A stretch of DNA of 64,000 bases from Herbaspirillum sp. CF444 (GTDB lineage Bacteria; Pseudomonadota; Gammaproteobacteria; Burkholderiales; Burkholderiaceae_D). The stretch lies in NCBI RefSeq assembly GCF_000282135.1, contig NZ_AKJW01000113.1, forward strand, positions 1-64,000, given 5' to 3'. The translations under genes and the position numbers were made by a program. A model generated the notes under the pieces. The model did not search any database and had not been told where the DNA came from. It saw only the letters and a list, made by a program, of their open reading frames with translations. Numbering within the stretch: the first letter of the stretch is position 1; every line of letters begins with the position of its first letter. Shown piece by piece: positions 54,126 to 63,725 of this stretch.

Positions 54126-55178
54126 TTGACGCGCAAATTGTTTATCCACGCTTCGAATATTCATCAAGGCGGCGGTCTCACCTTATTGAATGCTTTGCTT
54201 GCTGTGTTGCCCAAAGGTACGCAATCCGTATTGTCATTGCATGAGCGCGTCGTTTTGCCGGATGCGGTGTCTTCGAAAAACCTTGTGCGACGGACTCCAC
54301 CGAGCATTGTCGGAAGATTGTTCTCTGAAATCTGGTTGCGGCGCAAGGTAGAGAAGGACGATGTCCTGCTGTGTCTGGGCAATCTGCCCCCCTTGTTCAA
54401 GACCAGGGGCTGCGCAATCGTTTTCGTGCAAAATCGCTATCTGGTGGATGAGGTCGAGCTGGATTCGACCTCTTTCAGGACCTGGTTTCGCCTTTTCTCC
54501 GAGCGTTTCTGGTTGCATTGGCGCATCGCGAATGCGGATGTGCTGGTGGTGCAGACGCCGTCGATGAAACGCTCTCTGGCTGCGTTGACAAAGGGCCGGG
54601 TGCCGATCCATATCATGCCGTTTGTGGCCAATCCTGCGGGTTATGCGCGCAAGACGGCGGTTTCCGCCGGGTCCGGGGCAAAGGAGATCGACTTTGTCTA
54701 CGTGGCGTCCGGGGATCCGCACAAGAATCATCGGCGTCTGATCGAGGCCTGGTGCTTGTTGGCGGAGGAGGGTTTGTTTCCTTCGCTGACGCTGACGCTC
54801 GATAACGGCAATTTCCTTGAACTGTGCGCCTGGGTAATGCAGCAGGCCAAGGAACACGGACTGCGTATCGACAATACATCGGTTGTCGCGCACGACAAGG
54901 TGGTGGAGCTATATGGCCGGGCAGCCGCCCTGATTTATCCGTCGACGATGGAATCGTTCGGCTTGCCGCTGATTGAGGCGCGCCAGGCCGGATTGGCGAT
55001 ATTGGCGTCCGAGCTGGATTATGTCCGGGATGTGGTCGATCCGGAGCAAACCTTCGATCCCGAATCTGCCATCTCCATCGCGCGCGCGGTCAAACGTTTT
55101 ATCGGCAAGGAGTCGCCGCCATCGGCGTTGCAAGATGCGGCAACATTCCTCGCCTACGTTTTGAAGAGCCACAAATAA
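54126..55178 (+). CDS. Glycosyltransferase family 4
   Basis: About 350 residues. HASNIHQGGGLTLLNALL at the N-terminus and YPSTMESFGLPLIEA (the E-x7-E-like donor-binding motif) near 285 are typical GT4. DFVYVASGDPHKNHRRLIEAW is the usual inter-domain segment. I start at TTG 54126, which has TGGAG 6 bases upstream; a GTG at 54114 would add four residues. Sugar unknown. Confidence 0.85.
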   Translation: MTRKLFIHASNIHQGGGLTLLNALLAVLPKGTQSVLSLHERVVLPDAVSSKNLVRRTPPSIVGRLFSEIWLRRKVEKDDVLLCLGNLPPLFKTRGCAIVFVQNRYLVDEVELDSTSFRTWFRLFSERFWLHWRIANADVLVVQTPSMKRSLAALTKGRVPIHIMPFVANPAGYARKTAVSAGSGAKEIDFVYVASGDPHKNHRRLIEAWCLLAEEGLFPSLTLTLDNGNFLELCAWVMQQAKEHGLRIDNTSVVAHDKVVELYGRAAALIYPSTMESFGLPLIEARQAGLAILASELDYVRDVVDPEQTFDPESAISIARAVKRFIGKESPPSALQDAATFLAYVLKSHK

Positions 55179-55242
55179 AAGACCTTTGCCGCATGCCGCG
55201 ATATTTGTTTGAGCCAGACATGGATCTCTTGAATTAGCCAAA

Positions 55243-56490
55243 ATGAAAGTATTGATTGTTAGTCAGCATTTCTGGCCGGAAAGCTTTCCCATTAACGACA
55301 TGGCGAAAGCGCTGGTGGCCAGGGGATGTGAAGTCGACGTCCTGACCGGGAAGCCGAATTATCCCGACGGGAAATTTTTTCCCGGCTACAAGGGGAGCGG
55401 TTGCCAGCGTGAAGAGTGGGCAGGCGTCGGCATATACCGCGTGCCTTTGGTCGCGCGGGGAAGCCGTAGCGCCATCCGGCTGGTGCTGAATTACCTGTCC
55501 TTTATCGCCACAGGATCCGTCCTGGGCCCCTGGTTGTTGCGCGGTCGCCGTTATGACGCCATTTTCGTCTATGCGACGTCGCCGCTGCTGCAAGCGCTCC
55601 CGGCCCTGTTTCTTGGTTTTCTGAAGCGGACCAGGGTGACGGTATGGGTGCAAGATCTTTGGCCCGAAAGCCTGGCGGCGACAGGCTATGTCAAGAATGC
55701 ATTTATTCTGAAGTGCGTTGGAAAAGTGGTGGGTTTTGTTTACCGCCATACCGATTTATTGCTGGTTCAGTCGGCAGCGTTTAAAGATAGTGTGGAGAGA
55801 CTCGCGCCTGGGAAAACGGCGGTTTATTATCCGAATTCGGTAGATGCCATGTTCGCTAGTGATGCTGTTGCCGAAAGTCCTCGCGGCGACGGCGCGTTGC
55901 CGACATTGCCGCCGCACGTCTTTTCCGTTGTTTTCGCCGGCAACGTGGGGGCAGCGCAAGCGGTAGACGTCATTGCCGATGCCGCCGAATTGCTGCGGCA
56001 CCGTGAAGACATTGCCTTCTTCGTCTTCGGCAAGGGCAGCAAATGGGATTGGCTGGCGGAGGCGGCGGACAAACGGGGGCTGAGCAACCTGCATTTGCCG
56101 GGGCGTTTTCCGGTCGAGACGATGCCCGGTTTGATGCGGCAGGCATCGGTCTTGTTGGTGACGCTGGCGGATGAGCCGATTTTTGCCGCGACCGTCCCAA
56201 GCAAGGTGCAGGCGTACATGGCTGCAGGCAGGCCGATCATTGCCAGCCTCAACGGCGAAGGCGCACGCTTGATCGCAGAAGCGAAGGCCGGGCTCGCGGT
56301 GCCCGCAGAGAACGCGGCTGCTTTGGCCGATGCCGTGTTACAGCTGGCGGACATGGCGCCGGAAGAGCGGGAGCAGTTCGGAAGTAACGGTAGAATGTTT
56401 TCCCGTCAATATTTTGACCGGGAAAAATTGATCGATCAGCTCGTCGGTTATTTATCGGATGCGGCAGGCAATGCCGGAGAGATGCAATGA
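55243..56490 (+). CDS. WbuB-like glycosyltransferase family 4
   Basis: 415 residues. VLIVSQHFWPESFPINDMA, VWVQDLWPESLAATG and FAATVPSKVQAYMAAGRPI match the WbuB group that transfers L-FucNAc or L-QuiNAc in E. coli-type O-antigens. The neighbouring QuiNAc-type genes support N-acetyl-L-quinovosamine as the donor. It overlaps the reductase gene by ATGA. Confidence 0.87.
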   Translation: MKVLIVSQHFWPESFPINDMAKALVARGCEVDVLTGKPNYPDGKFFPGYKGSGCQREEWAGVGIYRVPLVARGSRSAIRLVLNYLSFIATGSVLGPWLLRGRRYDAIFVYATSPLLQALPALFLGFLKRTRVTVWVQDLWPESLAATGYVKNAFILKCVGKVVGFVYRHTDLLLVQSAAFKDSVERLAPGKTAVYYPNSVDAMFASDAVAESPRGDGALPTLPPHVFSVVFAGNVGAAQAVDVIADAAELLRHREDIAFFVFGKGSKWDWLAEAADKRGLSNLHLPGRFPVETMPGLMRQASVLLVTLADEPIFAATVPSKVQAYMAAGRPIIASLNGEGARLIAEAKAGLAVPAENAAALADAVLQLADMAPEEREQFGSNGRMFSRQYFDREKLIDQLVGYLSDAAGNAGEMQ

Positions 56491-57353
56491 AAATTTTAGT
56501 CTTGGGTGCAACGGGAATGCTGGGCAACGCCATGATGCGCGTGCTCGGCGAGGCTGCGGATCTTGACGTATTCGGAACGGTGCGTTCGGAAGACGCCGGG
56601 CGTTTCTTTTCCGCCGATACGGCATCGCGCCTGGTGACGGGCATCGATGTTACCGACGATGATGCACTGGCCGGCGTATTGCGAAAGATCAAGCCGGATG
56701 TCGTGATCAACTGCATTGGCTTGATCAAGCAACTGGCGCAGGCCGACGATCCGGTGGAGGCGATTACGATCAACGCCTTGCTGCCGCATCGTCTGAAAAA
56801 ACTGTGCGACCCGGAGGGCATCCGCCTGGTGCACTTCAGTACGGATTGCGTGTTCAGCGGCGCCACCGGACATTACACGGAAGCGGCGCCATCGGACGCC
56901 GCCGATATGTATGGCAAGTCAAAATATCTGGGCGAAGTCGGCGGCGCCAATGCGATTACGCTGCGGACATCGATCATCGGTCACGAATTGCAAGGAGCTT
57001 ACAGCCTGATCGGCTGGTTCTTGAAGCAACAGGGGCAATGCAAGGGATACCGCCGGGCCATCTTTTCGGGCTTGCCGACCACGACCATGGCGGCAATCGT
57101 ACGCGACCAGGTGATTCCCAACCGCGCACTGCAGGGGCTGTATCACGTCGCGGCACAACCGATTGCTAAATTCGACCTGCTGCGTCTCGTCGCCGATGTC
57201 TATGGGAAGCAGATCGAGATTATTCCCGACGATACCTTGGTCATTGACCGCTCCCTCAATGCGGATCGCTTTGCCGAAGCGGCGCAATACCGGGCGCCTG
57301 AGTGGCCGGAGCTGATTGCAAGCATGCACGCGTATTATGGGGCAGGAAAGTAA
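56487..57353 (+). CDS. qnlB: RmlD-like SDR reductase (QnlB/WbvR type)
   Basis: 288 residues of the RmlD reductase fold: VLGATGMLGNAMM, NCIGLIKQ, FSTDCVFSG, and YGKSK. It lies next to a WbjB-like dehydratase/epimerase and a UDP-GlcNAc 2-epimerase homologue. L-FucNAc operons carry a longer (about 370-residue) bifunctional WbjC/CapF at this place; a short RmlD-like reductase is the mark of UDP-L-rhamnosamine to UDP-L-quinovosamine (WbvR/QnlB). The call depends on this distinction. Confidence 0.75.
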   Translation: MKILVLGATGMLGNAMMRVLGEAADLDVFGTVRSEDAGRFFSADTASRLVTGIDVTDDDALAGVLRKIKPDVVINCIGLIKQLAQADDPVEAITINALLPHRLKKLCDPEGIRLVHFSTDCVFSGATGHYTEAAPSDAADMYGKSKYLGEVGGANAITLRTSIIGHELQGAYSLIGWFLKQQGQCKGYRRAIFSGLPTTTMAAIVRDQVIPNRALQGLYHVAAQPIAKFDLLRLVADVYGKQIEIIPDDTLVIDRSLNADRFAEAAQYRAPEWPELIASMHAYYGAGK

Positions 57354-57436
57354 TGTGCTAAATTTTTGATGTATTCAGCGGCTGGACAGGCTGAGGCGCG
57401 GGCGCTGTTATTCACCATGGATGAATTGAGTATTGT

Positions 57437-58447
57437 ATGTTTGATAATAAAGTTTTGATGATTACGGGCGGTACCGGATCTTTCGGCAATACCGTTCTGA
57501 AACGCTTTCTGGATACAGCCGTACGCGAAATCCGCATCTTCAGTCGCGACGAAAAGAAACAGGAAGACATGCGGATTGCCTTGAACAATGACAAGGTCAA
57601 GTTCTACATCGGCGACGTGCGCAACTACGATAGCGTGGCGCAGGCCCTGGTCGGCGTCGATTTTGTTTTTCATGCGGCGGCATTGAAGCAGGTTCCATCG
57701 TGCGAGTTTTATCCCATGGAGGCCATCCGGACCAACATCCTTGGCACCGAAAACGTGTTGAATGCGGCCATCGCCTCCAAGGTAAAGCGCGTCGTCGTAT
57801 TGAGCACGGACAAGGCGGTTTATCCAATCAACGCCATGGGAATCTCCAAGGCGATGGCTGAAAAATTGGTCACGGCAAAATCACGCAGCATTCCCGCCGA
57901 TGGTCCGCGCATCTGTGCCACGCGTTACGGCAACGTCATGGCTTCGCGCGGATCGGTCATTCCGCTTTTCATCGCGCAATTGAAGGCGGGGCAGCCGCTG
58001 ACGGTGACGGATCCGAACATGACGCGCTTTCTGATGTCGCTGGAGGATTCCGTCGATCTGGTGTTGCATGCATTTGAGCATGCCGAGCAAGGCGACTTGT
58101 TCGTGCAGAAAGCGCCGGCTTCCACGGTTGCCGATCTGGCGCAAGCGCTGTGCGAATTGTTCAAACTCGACAATCCGGTCAAGATCATCGGCACGCGCCA
58201 CGGCGAAAAGCTCTATGAGTCGCTGATCTCCAGGGAAGAGATGGCGAAGGCGACGGACATGGGACGCTATTATCGTGTGCCTGCCGACAATCGCGATCTG
58301 AATTACAACAAGTATTTCGTTGAGGGCGAGTCGCAGATTTCGGCGCTGGACGACTACACATCGCACAATACCGAGCGTCTTGACGTGGAAGGCATCAAGG
58401 CATTGTTGCTGAAGTTGCCGGAGATCCAGGAGGCGCTCAATGCTTAA
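57437..58447 (+). CDS. qnlA: UDP-GlcNAc 4,6-dehydratase/5-epimerase (WbjB/FnlA/QnlA)
   Basis: 336 residues with ITGGTGSFGNTVL, LSTDKAVYPINAMGISK (Met-xxx-Lys in place of Tyr-xxx-Lys, usual in the WbjB/CapE/FlaA1 group) and HGEKLYE. Makes UDP-4-keto-6-deoxy-L-sugar intermediates. Next to a reductase and an epimerase. It overlaps the next gene by 8 bases. An 83-base gap separates it from the reductase upstream. Confidence 0.9.
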   Translation: MFDNKVLMITGGTGSFGNTVLKRFLDTAVREIRIFSRDEKKQEDMRIALNNDKVKFYIGDVRNYDSVAQALVGVDFVFHAAALKQVPSCEFYPMEAIRTNILGTENVLNAAIASKVKRVVVLSTDKAVYPINAMGISKAMAEKLVTAKSRSIPADGPRICATRYGNVMASRGSVIPLFIAQLKAGQPLTVTDPNMTRFLMSLEDSVDLVLHAFEHAEQGDLFVQKAPASTVADLAQALCELFKLDNPVKIIGTRHGEKLYESLISREEMAKATDMGRYYRVPADNRDLNYNKYFVEGESQISALDDYTSHNTERLDVEGIKALLLKLPEIQEALNA

Positions 58448-59567
58448 GGTCATGACCCTGGTGGGGACGCGTCCTGAGCTGATCAAGATGAGCCGGGTCA
58501 TTGCCGAATGCGACCGTCAGTTCAATCACGTGCTGGTGCATTCGGGACAGAATTACGACTACGAGCTGAACCAGATCTTTTTTAACGATCTTGAGATTCG
58601 TCAACCCGACTTTTTCCTGGAAGCCGCCGGCGACTCGGCGGCCAAGACAATCGCCGCCGTGATCGAGAAATCAGATGCCTTGTTTGCGCAAGAAAAACCT
58701 GATGCCTTGTTGCTGTATGGCGATACGAATACCTGTTTGGCGGTTATTTCGGCGAAGCGTCGAAAAATTCCGGTATTCCACATGGAAGCCGGCAATCGCT
58801 GTTTCGATCAGCGCGTTCCGGAAGAATTGAATCGCAAGGTGCTGGATCATTTGTCCGACATCAACATGGTGTTGACGGAGCATGCCCGGCGCTATCTGAT
58901 CGGTGAAGGCATCAAGCCCGAGCAGATCATCAAGACGGGATCGCACATGCGCGAAGTGATCGATCACTATCGTCCTAAAATCGACAATTCCGATGTGCTT
59001 TCGCGATTGAATTTCGAGGCCGGACAGTTTTTTGTCGTCAGTGCACACCGCGAAGAAAATGTCGACTCCCCGGAGTCCATCAAGGATTTGCTGGAGACCT
59101 TGCAAGCGCTGGTGAACCGGTACGGATTACCCATCTTTGTTTCCACGCATCCGAGAACGCGCAAGCGCCTCGAAGAAAGCGGTTACCAGGAACTGGATTC
59201 CCGCATTGTGTTTTCCAAGCCGCTGGGTTTCTTCGACTATATGAAGCTGCAAATGGAGGCGCGCTGCGTGTTGTCCGACAGCGGCACCATCACCGAGGAG
59301 GCATCGCTGCTCAATCTAGCCGCCATCACGATACGCAATGCGCACGAACGTCCTGAGGGCATGGATGTCGGCACCTTGATCATGGCGGGATTGAAAGCCG
59401 AACGCGTGATCCAGGCCATCGATATCGTCACCTCCCAAAGAGCGGCCAAAAGCCGGCCCGTGTTGCCGGTGGCCGACTATGAAAATCCTGACGTATCGAA
59501 GCAGGTCGTTCGTATTGTCGCCAGCTATGTCGACTATATCAATCGGGTCGTGTGGTCTAAGTCCTAG
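58440..59567 (+). CDS. UDP-GlcNAc 2-epimerase family (WbvD/FnlC-like)
   Basis: 375 residues, non-hydrolysing 2-epimerase fold: VGTRPELIKMSRV, YGDTNTCL, HMEAGNRCFDQRVPEE, SAHREENVD and DSGTITEEASLL. With QnlA and QnlB it would complete UDP-L-QuiNAc by C2 epimerisation of the L-rhamno intermediate. The GNRCFD spacing (rather than GLRSGD) belongs to the FnlC/WbvD branch. Confidence 0.88.
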   Translation: MLKVMTLVGTRPELIKMSRVIAECDRQFNHVLVHSGQNYDYELNQIFFNDLEIRQPDFFLEAAGDSAAKTIAAVIEKSDALFAQEKPDALLLYGDTNTCLAVISAKRRKIPVFHMEAGNRCFDQRVPEELNRKVLDHLSDINMVLTEHARRYLIGEGIKPEQIIKTGSHMREVIDHYRPKIDNSDVLSRLNFEAGQFFVVSAHREENVDSPESIKDLLETLQALVNRYGLPIFVSTHPRTRKRLEESGYQELDSRIVFSKPLGFFDYMKLQMEARCVLSDSGTITEEASLLNLAAITIRNAHERPEGMDVGTLIMAGLKAERVIQAIDIVTSQRAAKSRPVLPVADYENPDVSKQVVRIVASYVDYINRVVWSKS

Positions 59568-59666
59568 TCGCCATGGCGATCGTTGAACCTAGTTGGTCGG
59601 ATGCAGTCCCAAATACCAACAGGGTCCCGCAAATAATTAATTATTTGGCAACGAAAGAAATACAGA

Positions 59667-62126
59667 TTGCGCTACTCATTTCCTCTGGCGTTCATGGCCA
59701 ATACGTTTGCCGTGACCGCCCTCCTTATCGGACTCGGTCTCGCCGGCCATCAGGCGATGGCGGCCGAAGTCGGGGTTGTTCAGGCCGCCACGCTGGCATT
59801 GCTTTATGCTTTTTCGGCAAATGCGCGCAGCCTGATTCTCAGCAAGACCTCCGGCGTTTCGGCATATGCCGTCATGTCGGGCCGGTTGCTCTTGATGGCG
59901 CCGCTTGCCGCGGCCGCCTACTGGCTTAGTGCCGGCGTTGCCGGAGCACCTCCGCTTTTTGCAATTATCCTGATCGCACGCCGTTGCATTGAGTGGATAG
60001 GCGAGGTTCATCTGAGCGAAATGGAGCGGCTTGGCGAGCAGCGCATAGCCAGGCAATACGTACTTCTGCAATCGGCACTTCTGTTCGGCGTGCTGGCGTG
60101 GCTGATCGGTGATTTTCCGTTTCCCTTGCTGGGCCTGTCGCTGTGGGCGGCTGTCCCGCTGCTCTTCAGCGTGAAGTTCCTGACAGGTCTGCGCAGAGAA
60201 GAAGGGAATCCGCTCAGAGGAGCCCTCCGGAAAATTCTTCCCAATCTGGGATCGACCGCCATCATCGGCATTACCGTCTATGTATTTCGCCTGTTGATAT
60301 TGCTGGTCACTTCCAAGGAAATCGCGGGCGATTTATTCACGGCGTTTGCAATCGGCGGCGCCATCGGATCGATTTTTGCCAATGCCCTCGGCGCCAGCAT
60401 TGCGCTGCACGAGCAAAATAGCGGAAGACCGCACCAGCCGCGTTTCTTGCGCTGGACATTGTCATTCTCCCTGCTGGCGGGTGTTTGCATCACGGCCGCC
60501 GCGATTGGCCGCCTTCCGATTCTTGAGCTGACCGGGAAGTCCTATTTTTTCTGGCAAACGACGGGCTTGTCGATGATCGCCGGCGTGATCATGGTGCATG
60601 CTCAGAAAATACGTTTCCGTCTCTTGCAGCACGATACTGAGCATGACGTATTCGGGCCCGACGTACTGATGAATATCCTCATCTTTACGGCAGTTCCCTT
60701 TGCGTTCTATCTGTTCGGCCAGGAAGCTTTGAGCGGCTTGTATTTGGCCAGCGCGCTCCTGGCCTACATGTTTTATTTCAGTGCAAGGAAAGAGAAGCTG
60801 GAAAACATGGGGCAGCAAGTCTGGCCGCTTTCCGTGGAAAAGACTTTGCGGATGACGATCGCGGCCTTGCTGCTGCTGCCCTTGTTCTTTCAAATCGGCC
60901 AGGGCGTATTTCATAGTGAATCGGCGGTCTATGATTCCGGCGGACGCGTGATGAATTTGCCGATTCCGCTTTCCGCATTGGTTTGCTATTCAGGAATTGT
61001 GTTGCTTGGGACTTATCGGCGTGCATTTCTGTCGTTCAGTTACATCTTCATGACGTGCGTGCTGATGATCATGTCGGCGATTATTCTCACGCAAAATTTC
61101 CCTGATCAGCAGCAGGCAAAATTTTTGTTGCTGATTCAATTGCTCTTGCCCATGTTTGCATTGGTATTGGGACAGGTGTTCGAACCTAAAGACGTGGTCA
61201 ACGACGACGCGTACGCGAAAGCGTTCTTTTGGGTATTGATCGTCGTCGTGCCGGTTCAGCTCTTTTACACGTGGTGCGCAGGTCATGGTTATCTGTCCCC
61301 GGAAATGGGATTTTTCTCCGTGTACCAGACGCTCGAATATGTGCCGCTGATTTTTGTTGCCGCCTATATTCTTGCCTTGTTTTATTTGTGGGATACCGCG
61401 CGTTACAACATCGGTTTGTCAGTACTGTCGCTTTGCATGGCCGTGTATGTCGTTGCATCGTCGTCGGTGTTGAGTTGTATTTTGTTCTTCCTGGGATTGC
61501 TTGTCTTTGCGTGGATTCGCATGAGAAGGCGAAGCATATTGCCCGTCGTCCTGCTGGTGCTGGCATCGGCGATCAGTTGGGGATACGGTCGGCATGAAGT
61601 CAGTCTCATGCAGCAAGAAGCCGCGTACAGAGCAGGGAAACTTGCCGAGCAGTCCGCAATGACGGGGATCGATCAGCCGGAAGAACCAAGTGCCGCGACG
61701 CTGATGGACGTACGTGCGCGCGTGGCAAGCAGAATCCAGTATTGGGACTATTACCTCCATGGCGTGACTTCCGGCATCAAGTCACTATTGCTCGGTGCCG
61801 GTAGTGCCCCCGAGCGCCGCCATTATCCGAGTGCGCACAATTACTATCTTGATTTTGTCTATAACTTCGGACTGATCGCGATATTGCCGACCTTGTTTCT
61901 CATCGGGGTAACCATCAGAAGAATGTATCAAATGCGTGCCGAGGTCCTGGCATCGCCGGCGTTGTTGTCCCTCAGCCTGGTGGTCCTGTTCTTGGTGATC
62001 ATCGACAACGCGGCAAAAGTCAGCATGCGGCAACCGTATTCAGGGGTATTCATTTTCTTCTTGTGGGGCCTGCTGATAACGAAATTATCAAAATTGCGTG
62101 CGAGGAGCGCCAATGCAGCAATATAA
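59667..62126 (+). CDS. Fused flippase and O-antigen polymerase/ligase membrane protein
   Basis: 819 residues, mostly hydrophobic. The N-terminal part (about 1-375) has repeated helices like a Wzx/MATE-type flippase. The C-terminal part (about 380-819) has the O-antigen polymerase/ligase layout: a large periplasmic loop (about 660-725) with DVRARVASRIQYWD and the HN motif in SAHNYYLDFVYNFGL (near 722). Each half is normal size for a stand-alone protein, so I read a gene fusion. The start is TTG (no upstream in-frame ATG before a stop at 59634); ATG at 59694 is alternative. A short ATG frame at 59573 overlaps out of frame, hinting at a shifted original start. Confidence 0.75.
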   Translation: MRYSFPLAFMANTFAVTALLIGLGLAGHQAMAAEVGVVQAATLALLYAFSANARSLILSKTSGVSAYAVMSGRLLLMAPLAAAAYWLSAGVAGAPPLFAIILIARRCIEWIGEVHLSEMERLGEQRIARQYVLLQSALLFGVLAWLIGDFPFPLLGLSLWAAVPLLFSVKFLTGLRREEGNPLRGALRKILPNLGSTAIIGITVYVFRLLILLVTSKEIAGDLFTAFAIGGAIGSIFANALGASIALHEQNSGRPHQPRFLRWTLSFSLLAGVCITAAAIGRLPILELTGKSYFFWQTTGLSMIAGVIMVHAQKIRFRLLQHDTEHDVFGPDVLMNILIFTAVPFAFYLFGQEALSGLYLASALLAYMFYFSARKEKLENMGQQVWPLSVEKTLRMTIAALLLLPLFFQIGQGVFHSESAVYDSGGRVMNLPIPLSALVCYSGIVLLGTYRRAFLSFSYIFMTCVLMIMSAIILTQNFPDQQQAKFLLLIQLLLPMFALVLGQVFEPKDVVNDDAYAKAFFWVLIVVVPVQLFYTWCAGHGYLSPEMGFFSVYQTLEYVPLIFVAAYILALFYLWDTARYNIGLSVLSLCMAVYVVASSSVLSCILFFLGLLVFAWIRMRRRSILPVVLLVLASAISWGYGRHEVSLMQQEAAYRAGKLAEQSAMTGIDQPEEPSAATLMDVRARVASRIQYWDYYLHGVTSGIKSLLLGAGSAPERRHYPSAHNYYLDFVYNFGLIAILPTLFLIGVTIRRMYQMRAEVLASPALLSLSLVVLFLVIIDNAAKVSMRQPYSGVFIFFLWGLLITKLSKLRARSANAAI

Positions 62127-63585
62127 GATTTTGCCGTCGCCATGCATGCGGATTCTGCTTGGCGTTTTCGTCGCTGTCATGCTGGCCTTGGCTGTGATTG
62201 CCTACCAGGCCTATCCGGGGCAAGGCTACATCTATCTCTTGTTCACCGTCATTTCAAACTATCTGCTGTGGCTCGGATTCCGGAAAAAGGCGATCTATTT
62301 CGATACCATCATCGGCGTTCTGTTCTGGCTGGGCTTCTGGCTCAAGTTGACCATCCGGGTGGGATTTACCCATGGGAGGTTCATTGAGCAGACCGGTAAT
62401 TTCGATGGCTCAGGGCCGGCCTTCGACCGCGGCTTGCTGGTGGCTTCATGCGGTTTGTTTGCACTGATTGTTGTTTCCCTGATTCGGGAGCGTGTTTTTT
62501 GCTACGACGAACAACCTGCGGCAACGATATCTCAGCCGGGACTGTATGGTTTTTATTGCAAGTACAGGAAGTCCGTATTGGCCGTATTCGCGATCCTGTG
62601 TCTCGGTGTCGCCATCACCAATATCATGTACGGTATTTATCAGCGAGGACAAGTACCGGAAACCATCTTGCCGTTTGGTCTGAGCGGTGTCTATAAATGG
62701 CTGTTGCAGTTTGGCCTGGCCTCCTTTGCCGCACTCATCCTGCATTTCGAGTATGTCGCCGGCGGCAGAAAGTCATTGACCGGCTGGGCTTTCGCGATCT
62801 TCGAGGGGTTCACGTCCAACGTATCATTGCTGAGCCGTGGCATGGTGTTGAACTGGAGTGCGCTGTTTTACGGATTTCTTCGAAGCGTCCAACTGAACAG
62901 GCTCAAGATCAGGTTGCCTTTCATTGCGGGGATCTGCCTGCTTTTTGCGCTGTTGTTCGCGGGTTCAGTCTTGTCTGTCAATCATCTTCGTTATCACGGT
63001 TCGTTCAAAAATGCGGCGCGGGAACTTTCGTCAGAACGAGATTGGGGAGGGTATGACGCTCAGGCGATCAACGGCATGGGCAAATCGCTTTTTATCGACC
63101 GCTGGGTCGGCATGGAAGGCGTGCTGGCGGTGACCAGTTCAGGCAGAGAAGGTTGGGATCTGTGGAAACAGGGCTGGCAGGAGAGATATTCGGATCACAG
63201 CACCAGTTTCTTTGATTTGAATATGGTCGACTCTCCCTATCTGAAGGCGGATACAACGGTCCATCACTATATTTCCTTGCCCGGCGTCATTGCATTCTGT
63301 TTTTATTCGGGTTCGTTTCTCTTCTTGTTCGGATGCATGCTTCTGGTGGGGGCGATCGGCGCCGTCATCGACGTCGCCGTTTACCGCCTGGGCGGGAAAA
63401 ACCTGATCTTGTGTTCGCTGCTTGCACAAGTCGTTGCTTATCGGTTTTCCAGTTTCGGCTATGTTCCCGCCCAGTCCTACTTGCTTTTCGGTTCTTTGTT
63501 TCTGAATTTGCTGATGATTTACGGCGCTGAAAAAGTGCTTGCCCGCAAGTCGAATCATCTGCCGCTCAACGCCCAGTCGCGATAA
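62113..63585 (+). CDS. Polytopic membrane protein, Wzy-like O-antigen polymerase candidate
   Basis: About 490 residues with roughly ten to twelve predicted membrane helices and a large soluble loop at about 300-390 (WGGYDAQAING, DLNMVDSPYL). Wzy proteins share topology rather than sequence, and this fits. It begins inside the fusion gene (14-base overlap) after a strong GAGGAG site. With a polymerase-like half in the previous protein, one may act as ligase and the other as polymerase. Confidence 0.7.
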   Translation: MQQYKILPSPCMRILLGVFVAVMLALAVIAYQAYPGQGYIYLLFTVISNYLLWLGFRKKAIYFDTIIGVLFWLGFWLKLTIRVGFTHGRFIEQTGNFDGSGPAFDRGLLVASCGLFALIVVSLIRERVFCYDEQPAATISQPGLYGFYCKYRKSVLAVFAILCLGVAITNIMYGIYQRGQVPETILPFGLSGVYKWLLQFGLASFAALILHFEYVAGGRKSLTGWAFAIFEGFTSNVSLLSRGMVLNWSALFYGFLRSVQLNRLKIRLPFIAGICLLFALLFAGSVLSVNHLRYHGSFKNAARELSSERDWGGYDAQAINGMGKSLFIDRWVGMEGVLAVTSSGREGWDLWKQGWQERYSDHSTSFFDLNMVDSPYLKADTTVHHYISLPGVIAFCFYSGSFLFLFGCMLLVGAIGAVIDVAVYRLGGKNLILCSLLAQVVAYRFSSFGYVPAQSYLLFGSLFLNLLMIYGAEKVLARKSNHLPLNAQSR

Positions 63586-63665
63586 AATCGGGCCTGCGCC
63601 AGAATTTCGTTGTCAGCAAGATATTGTGCTTCAATCGCCGCATCAATCACGTTTTTGCTCAAACG

Positions 63666-63681
63666 GCCCGGACGTCCGGGC
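63666..63681. promoter_or_regulatory. Perfect 16-bp palindrome upstream of the wecA-like gene
   Basis: GCCCGGACGTCCGGGC lies 44 bases before the next start, followed by an A+T-rich stretch (ATAATAAATATTAAT). Could be an operator or a transcription-pausing hairpin. It has no T-run directly after, so it is not an intrinsic terminator. Confidence 0.35.
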
Positions 63682-63725
63682 ATGCGCGGCATAATAAATA
63701 TTAATCAGTTAACAGCCAAGCCAAC

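Noticed and set aside
57437-58447. Loss of catalytic Tyr (Met-xxx-Lys) as a decay signal in the dehydratase
   Set aside because: Met at this place is normal for the WbjB/CapE/FlaA1 group.
59573-59929. Short gene overlapping the start of the flippase-ligase fusion
   Set aside because: Only its first third is outside the larger gene and no family is recognisable; it might mark a frameshifted 5' end, so it is mentioned in that entry only.
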